64,000 nt of DNA from Paralichthys olivaceus (lineage: Eukaryota; Chordata; Actinopteri; Pleuronectiformes; Paralichthyidae), in assembly GCF_024713975.1 (NCBI RefSeq), contig NC_091096.1, positions 20,682,458-20,746,457 of the forward strand, read 5' to 3'. Both the position numbers and the translations under genes were made by a program. The notes under the pieces are model-generated. The model ran no database searches and was not told where the DNA came from. It saw only the letters and a list, made by a program, of their open reading frames with translations. This document shows, piece by piece, positions 59,390 through 64,000 of the stretch. Every line of letters begins with the position of its first letter. Position 1 is the first letter of the stretch.

Positions 59390-60230
59390 GTTAATGACGC
59401 TTCTTATGCATGACAGACACAAAAATAAAAAAAAACAAATATCTATCGGAGAAAAAGTGGTGACACACGTGGAAGACACCAACAAAGATGTCGAGAGTTA
59501 GCGGTGATAAAAGCTGACAACGGTGTCTGGGTGCTGCAAACAGGATCACCTGATTTGCATAGGAGTTAATATGTCACTTCCTGTCTCTGCCTGCTGTACT
59601 CTCACCTGAATAATCTAGAGGATTTGTTGCTGTCATAAACGCATCTGTGCAGAGAACCTCCAGCTGTGTTCTGCATGTGCGAAAGGAAAACTCTGGGTAA
59701 ACTCCATAGCTAATTCTCCGGATTTTACACAAAGGTCATGTCTGAAAACGACTTAAGTGTGAACGCAAATTTCCAAGAAAGAGCCTTCAGACTTTCCCCA
59801 GGGTTTCTCCTGCCAATCCCCTAGTTGAAACTCTGGAGAATGGAATGAGAGTATGTGAGAAAACAGCAGGAGATCCTCCGCAGGAGAGCGAGTGGGTGAC
59901 AGATGCAAAAATGAAAAAAAAACGAACAAAAGAAAGCAAAATATGTCAGGATGAAAAATCTGGGCCATATACATGTAGAAGACAGCGACTAAGATGTCAA
60001 GAGATCTTTCAGTGATAAGAGCTGACGCCAGTGTCGATAATAAAAACATCTCTGCAGCAGAATCAACACGTTATATCCTGTGTCTTCATGCTGCGCCACC
60101 CCTCACCTGAACAAGAGAGAGATTTCTGTATTGTTATGAACACGTCTGAGCTGAGCTGGACCCAATTCTGTGGACATCAGGAGTGTGTGACTCCAGAGTT
60201 CATGTCTGAAAATGGCTAATAAGGCCTTGC
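59390..60230. repeat. Two diverged copies of an interspersed repeat
   Basis: 59460-59750 and 59970-60215 share order and wording: AGATGTCGAGAGTTAGCGGT against AGATGTCAAGAGATCTTTCA, CTCACCTGAATAATCTAGAG against CTCACCTGAACAAGAGAGAG, and both end in CATGTCTGAAAA. A third, inverted relative seems to begin near 62758 (ACGTTTTCAGACATGAACGT). This looks DNA-transposon derived; family unknown. Confidence 0.55.
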
Positions 60231-60299
60231 ATAGACTACTGTGGTGTATTTTTGAAAGAATATTAGTGCCTCTTTTAAAAAAAAAACTCTTCATTGTTC

Positions 60300-61300
60300 A
60301 AAATATCTCTGTCCAGACATCAAATTCCTGAGAAGAACAAAGTGGTCCAAAGAATTACTTTACTAGATCCAATAACCTTTATAAACAGAAATGCAACTGT
60401 TGAGGACACATTTAATTCATGTTAAAGATACAATATGTAACATTTCTCCATTCAAAGTCTTAAAACGACCAGATATGTTGTATATGTTGTTGACTTGTGT
60501 CATCAGTTTACCAGGTCTGAATGGGGTAGAGTGTGTCTTTGGGGTGTGTGTTTAAATGAATCTACTATTTGTTTTCCTTGTAGATTTTATTTTTGATGTA
60601 TTTTGTATTGTCATAGTTGTGTGGCTTTTAAAGCTGAAACATAGTCAGTGGTTTTTAAAATTGCTGCAGGTCAGCTAAACAGTGTCCCTGCTCCATATCT
60701 CATCTGGTTTCTGTAAGATGTTCTCACGGATATCCAATTTCATAGAATTCCTACACTGCATCCAAAGCCTGTAACTCGAATTAAGAGTCATCCGTATATC
60801 CATGTTAGGAAAGGTCACCTCTTTACCCTCAGGGTCAGGGTTAGTAATAGTCTGTAACGATTATAAACCAGCAGTATGCAGTTTATGTTCTTTTCCCACC
60901 TAAGTACCATATTATCATTACATTAACCTGCTGATGGGTAATGGTCTGGTCTGGTGGGTCAATGTGTGTGTGTGATGATTCCGCCCCGGCTTCTCATATG
61001 AACTATTGAGACGGTTTTCTGGACCCTATTTTCTGGACTTCTTGTACATGGACATTAACATTGGTTGTCCTTGTGTTTGGTTGTTTATAATCACTGTATT
61101 CTCTGTTTCCTGTTTTATTTAGAAATTATGCTCCTTGTGTGTCTCCAACTTGATCTGTGTATATAAGTGTCTTTGATTCCCTTGGTCTTGTTCCCCTCAT
61201 TCCATATCTGTTGTGTGTGCCACTGTTTTGGTTTTCCTCGTGTTTGTCCATGCACAGAATATTTTGGAGTGGATTTTTTCTGGAGCCTCTTCATAAAAGA
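60300..61300. other. Intergenic, no gene seen
   Basis: Short frames only. T-rich phrases near 61090-61200 resemble fish transposon or LTR ends, but I could not delimit an element. Confidence 0.45.
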
Positions 61301-61309
61301 GTTTTATCT

Positions 61310-61440
61310 GTCCATTTTCTGCCACTTATCTGGGTGCAGGTCAGTGTCCTTGTCCTAGCCACCTCCTTTCTGCTTCAAGGGATCATGAGGCATTCTCAGG
61401 TCAAACATGTAATCTGTGTGTTGTGTTCTTCATCTGTTTG
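61310..61440 (+). repeat. Fish interspersed repeat fragment
   Basis: The string CCATTTTCTGCCACTTATCT followed by AGCCACCTCC and GGGATCATGAGGCATTCTCA is a diverged copy of a widespread fish repeat whose consensus reads 'ccattttctaccgcttatccggg' and 'gggatcccgaggcgttccca'. Confidence 0.55.
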
Positions 61441-61499
61441 CACGAAGCAGAAATGAACTTGTTAGCTGCATGACCCATCTCATATCCTTGACGTCAAAG

Positions 61500-63220
61500 A
61501 GCAGGCCTATCATGTGGTCCTCCTGAGAATAAGTCTTCCCCTCAGACCTTGGCATCTCGGATGGGTCAGTTGGTTATTTTCACGTTTCCTCACCGCTCTG
61601 TCCTCAGTGAAGGTCAACAGTGCTCCAGACCCTGCAGAGAACAAGACCCCGCCTCCCCTTGCTCGAGTTGTCTCTGGGTTTGGCAGATGGGGGCCTAAGC
61701 AAAAAAAAAGACCTCCCACTTCAGCTGCTGTCCACCAGCAGGTTCATAAGTTGCCATGGTGACCCGGCGGACCAAAACTCCAAGCAGCTGCATCAGCAAA
61801 GAGAGCTTGAAAACTGTTTACTCAGAGTTCATGTCCCAAGCCCTCCCTTAAGTACAAGAAAAGTTCACCTGGTGAAAGCTGTTGGTTTGACAGGAAGAGC
61901 ATTATTTTTATATGTTTCCAGTTTATTATCACTGGATGATTTTTTTGGGGTTCATCACAACATCCAGCAGCTTTCCCTGTCATCTCATCCGGCTCACTGG
62001 AGATCAATTTACAGATCTGCTCCTCCTTTCACACGACTGTCCCGAGACACATAGCTGCATTTACAACAATAACACTCAAAGCCTTTTTTCAGTCTTTGGC
62101 CTAAAGGCTCTGGTTCCAGTTAAACTCAAACAATTTCTTTTCAACATTTACTGAGATGTGGGTCAGGGGTGAAAAACGAATGTTTAGGATTCTCTTTCAT
62201 AACGACCTTTGAGTGAATATTTGCAAAAACAAAAGCTGCATAAGTGTCATATTAATATAATGTGCACAACAGCATCAAACTGTGACTGAAATCATTTCTT
62301 TCCACCGTTAAATTTCATATTGGGTGCATCTGCAGAAAATGCAGCGATGACCATGAGACACATGACAAAAGGAAGATCATCATAGTCCTGCTCATCATGG
62401 CTCTTTTGAGCCTACAAGAAAAAGGTCAAATTCAGTTTTAGGATTTCACAATTGAGCCCCATAGTAGCAAGTCACATATTACTTCTGCATGTGTCTTTCA
62501 TGGGACACTATTTGGAACATTTGGACAGAAACGATTCACTGCTTTGACTTGAATCCACATGTATCTCCCTACACCTGCCTCTCTTGTTTTACTCCAGTTC
62601 TGAACTGAAGCCAGAGTCCTTGGCGACGAAAAACAGTGGACAGCTGAGCCGACGTCTCATCCAGTCACTCACAGCTACAATGATGGGACAGCTGCTGTGG
62701 GCACAGTGACTTAACACATCTCTGTCGGACAGCTCAGAGACCTGAGACAGATCTAAAGACGTTTTCAGACATGAACGTGTTTGTCTTTCACATATGAAGA
62801 ATGCAGCAGGAGATTGTCCGGATTAGACGCTTTCACAACAGGAAAGTGTCTGGAACTTTCAGGTAAGGGGCAGTGCGTGGGTAGAGCATCCAGGAGGCAG
62901 AAGATGATGTACACATCGAGACTGGTGTTTACCCTTGTCGCGAAAAGCTCTTGAATCTTGTTGTCTTTCCAAGGTGATATCATTTCAGGAGAATATCCAG
63001 AGTTCAGTACATGATAGCAGCTTACACATGCTGCGTCTATCCAAAGCTTTGACTTCTTCAACCTTTGTGTCACACTGACAGGAAATTAATTTTGACCAAG
63101 GAGCTGCAAAACCTATGAGCTTGGGTTCTCCAGTTTTAAACACTGATTTTAAAAAAAAGTGTGCATATCACTACAGTCAGCAGTTATGGGCATGGTTTAC
63201 CATAGGGATGGCTCCCCTGC
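61500..63220. other. No convincing gene
   Basis: An isolated acceptor-like site on the minus strand (CTTTTTCTTGTAG at 62424-62412) precedes short frames that stop within 30 codons. Nothing joins into a gene. Confidence 0.4.
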
Positions 63221-63224
63221 AAGT

Positions 63225-63286
63225 GCCCCAGTGGCCTAATGGATGAGGCCCTGCCCTCATGGTGGGTTCAATTCTCATCTGGGGTG
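63225..63286 (+). pseudogene. tRNA-Arg-like pseudogene or SINE head
   Basis: GCCCCAGTGGCCTAATGGAT followed by GAGGCC resembles the 5' half and A box of vertebrate tRNA-Arg. GGTGGGTTCAATTCTCATCT resembles the B box and T arm. About 11 nt of the anticodon stem and variable region are missing, so no functional tRNA can fold. It could be a decayed tRNA gene or the head of a tRNA-derived SINE. Confidence 0.6.
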
Positions 63287-63289
63287 TCT

Positions 63290-64000
63290 GATGGCATAGT
63301 GGCACATCATGTTGGACCCATAACCCTGATGTCATTAGGTTGGAGCTATCCTCTGCTATTAGCCTTCAGAAATTTCAGTTAGAGATCGATTAAGTACATG
63401 TATCTGTGAACTAGAGGTATGTTGAGTATCCTGCCTTAAAACTAGTTATAAACAGGAATGTGCAGAAACCTCAAACCTTCAGCACTGGATAACTCACCAG
63501 CCCGGCACCATAGTATTAATGGGCCAGGCAGGGCAATTGCATGGTGAGATATAAAGTCACCCCTCAGAGGGGGGATCTCCTGAGCCTCCCCATTCTTCAC
63601 AAGGTCAGAGCTTTCTTGAAGCGAGGGTTTGGTGTTCACGACTGGCTGCGGCTTCCCCCCGGAGACCGTCAAAGCAGATAGGTGAATGCAACAGGGCCGA
63701 GACGTTGGGAACGTGGAGGTGGAGGCAGGGGAGGAGAGGCAGCAGAGCAGTGATGATGGAAGAGAGAGATCAGCCAGCAGAGAGATGTGAGGGACACACA
63801 GAGGCAGCCTGGAGACTCAGGCCAGCAGCCACACTGAGATATCAGTGGTATTAATATCTGGAAGTGGAGGAAAGACAAGGAATACATATTAAGTCATTTA
63901 TTCTAAATATATATTTAAAGTCATTTAGTACAGATATATTAATTATTACACTCTCACAGGCATTAGTAAAAAAATTATACCAATTTATTAGACATTCCTA
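63290..64000. other. No assignable gene at window end
   Basis: On the minus strand a 76-codon frame ends at 63442; it begins at TTG, not ATG. A donor-like CTG|GTGAGT lies at 63502. No partner exon is visible, so it may be a chance frame or an exon of a gene beyond the window. Confidence 0.3.

Noticed and set aside
61157-61456. 99-codon hydrophobic plus ORF
   Set aside because: Lies in T-rich repeat-like DNA resembling transposon ends; no conserved motif or splice sites.
62290-62411. Possible signal-peptide exon on the minus strand after a strong acceptor-like tract (MMSRTMMIFLLS)
   Set aside because: The frame stops after about 27 codons with no usable donor before it, and no neighbouring exon could be found.

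Overview
The window reads as chromosomal DNA of a ray-finned (teleost) fish. Its genes have spliced vertebrate-type exons with GT-AG borders. It carries fish-type interspersed repeats, including L2/Maui-type LINE 3' ends. The recognised genes mostly match a conserved vertebrate neighbourhood (MLEC, COX6A1, PLA2G1B and PRKAB1 all lie on human 12q24; hps4 is a fish-specific neighbour here).

Layout. 1-8.3 kb: malectin (mlec, +) with a 3.6 kb 3' UTR. 8.9-10.8 kb: a three-exon gene (-) for a 302-aa secreted protein I could not name; it has a TATA box and a weak resemblance to TGF-beta-family propeptides. 11.9-17.5 kb: hps4 (-), a BLOC-3 subunit, complete in 12 exons, with a 20-bp minisatellite in intron 1. 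18.0-18.8 kb: a non-autonomous hAT element with exact 8-bp target duplication. 19.9-38.4 kb: the unusual part of the window, described next. 38.4-43.6 kb: repeat-rich DNA. 43.6-46.0 kb: a six-exon Myb/SANT-like DNA-binding protein gene (-) with a LINE in an intron. 47.9-49.4 kb: cox6a1 (-). 49.8-51.9 kb: an orphan C-type-lectin exon (+) and a decayed secretory phospholipase A2 gene (-). 53.0-54.1 kb: intact pla2g1b (+). 54.7-58.9 kb: prkab1 (-), convergent with pla2g1b. 59-64 kb: no convincing gene; repeats, a (GT)n tract and a tRNA-Arg-like pseudogene.

The 20-38 kb block is a tandem array, on the minus strand, of a ~1.56 kb unit. Each full unit holds an open frame of up to 221 codons (Gln/His-rich N-terminal half, charged middle, C-terminal hydrophobic tail preceded by clustered Cys), a stop codon and AATAAA signals about 70-115 bp beyond it. 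Five units (from 23.1 kb) are almost identical. Four later ones carry a shared internal deletion or are mosaics. The last, diverged copy (36.19-36.78 kb) is the only one that keeps an ATG where the amplified copies have GTG. About 1 kb of sequence to the left of the array (20.1-21.1 kb) is repeated to its right (37.0-38.4 kb), so an older duplication came before the amplification. I do not recognise this family. It is the best candidate here for an undescribed gene or satellite system.

Limits: all coordinates and splice sites were read by eye. No similarity search, repeat library or expression data was used. For the named genes, exon phases close into continuous frames of expected length, which is the main support for their structures. 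Displayed ORFs in the array begin at GTG, so their N-termini are uncertain.
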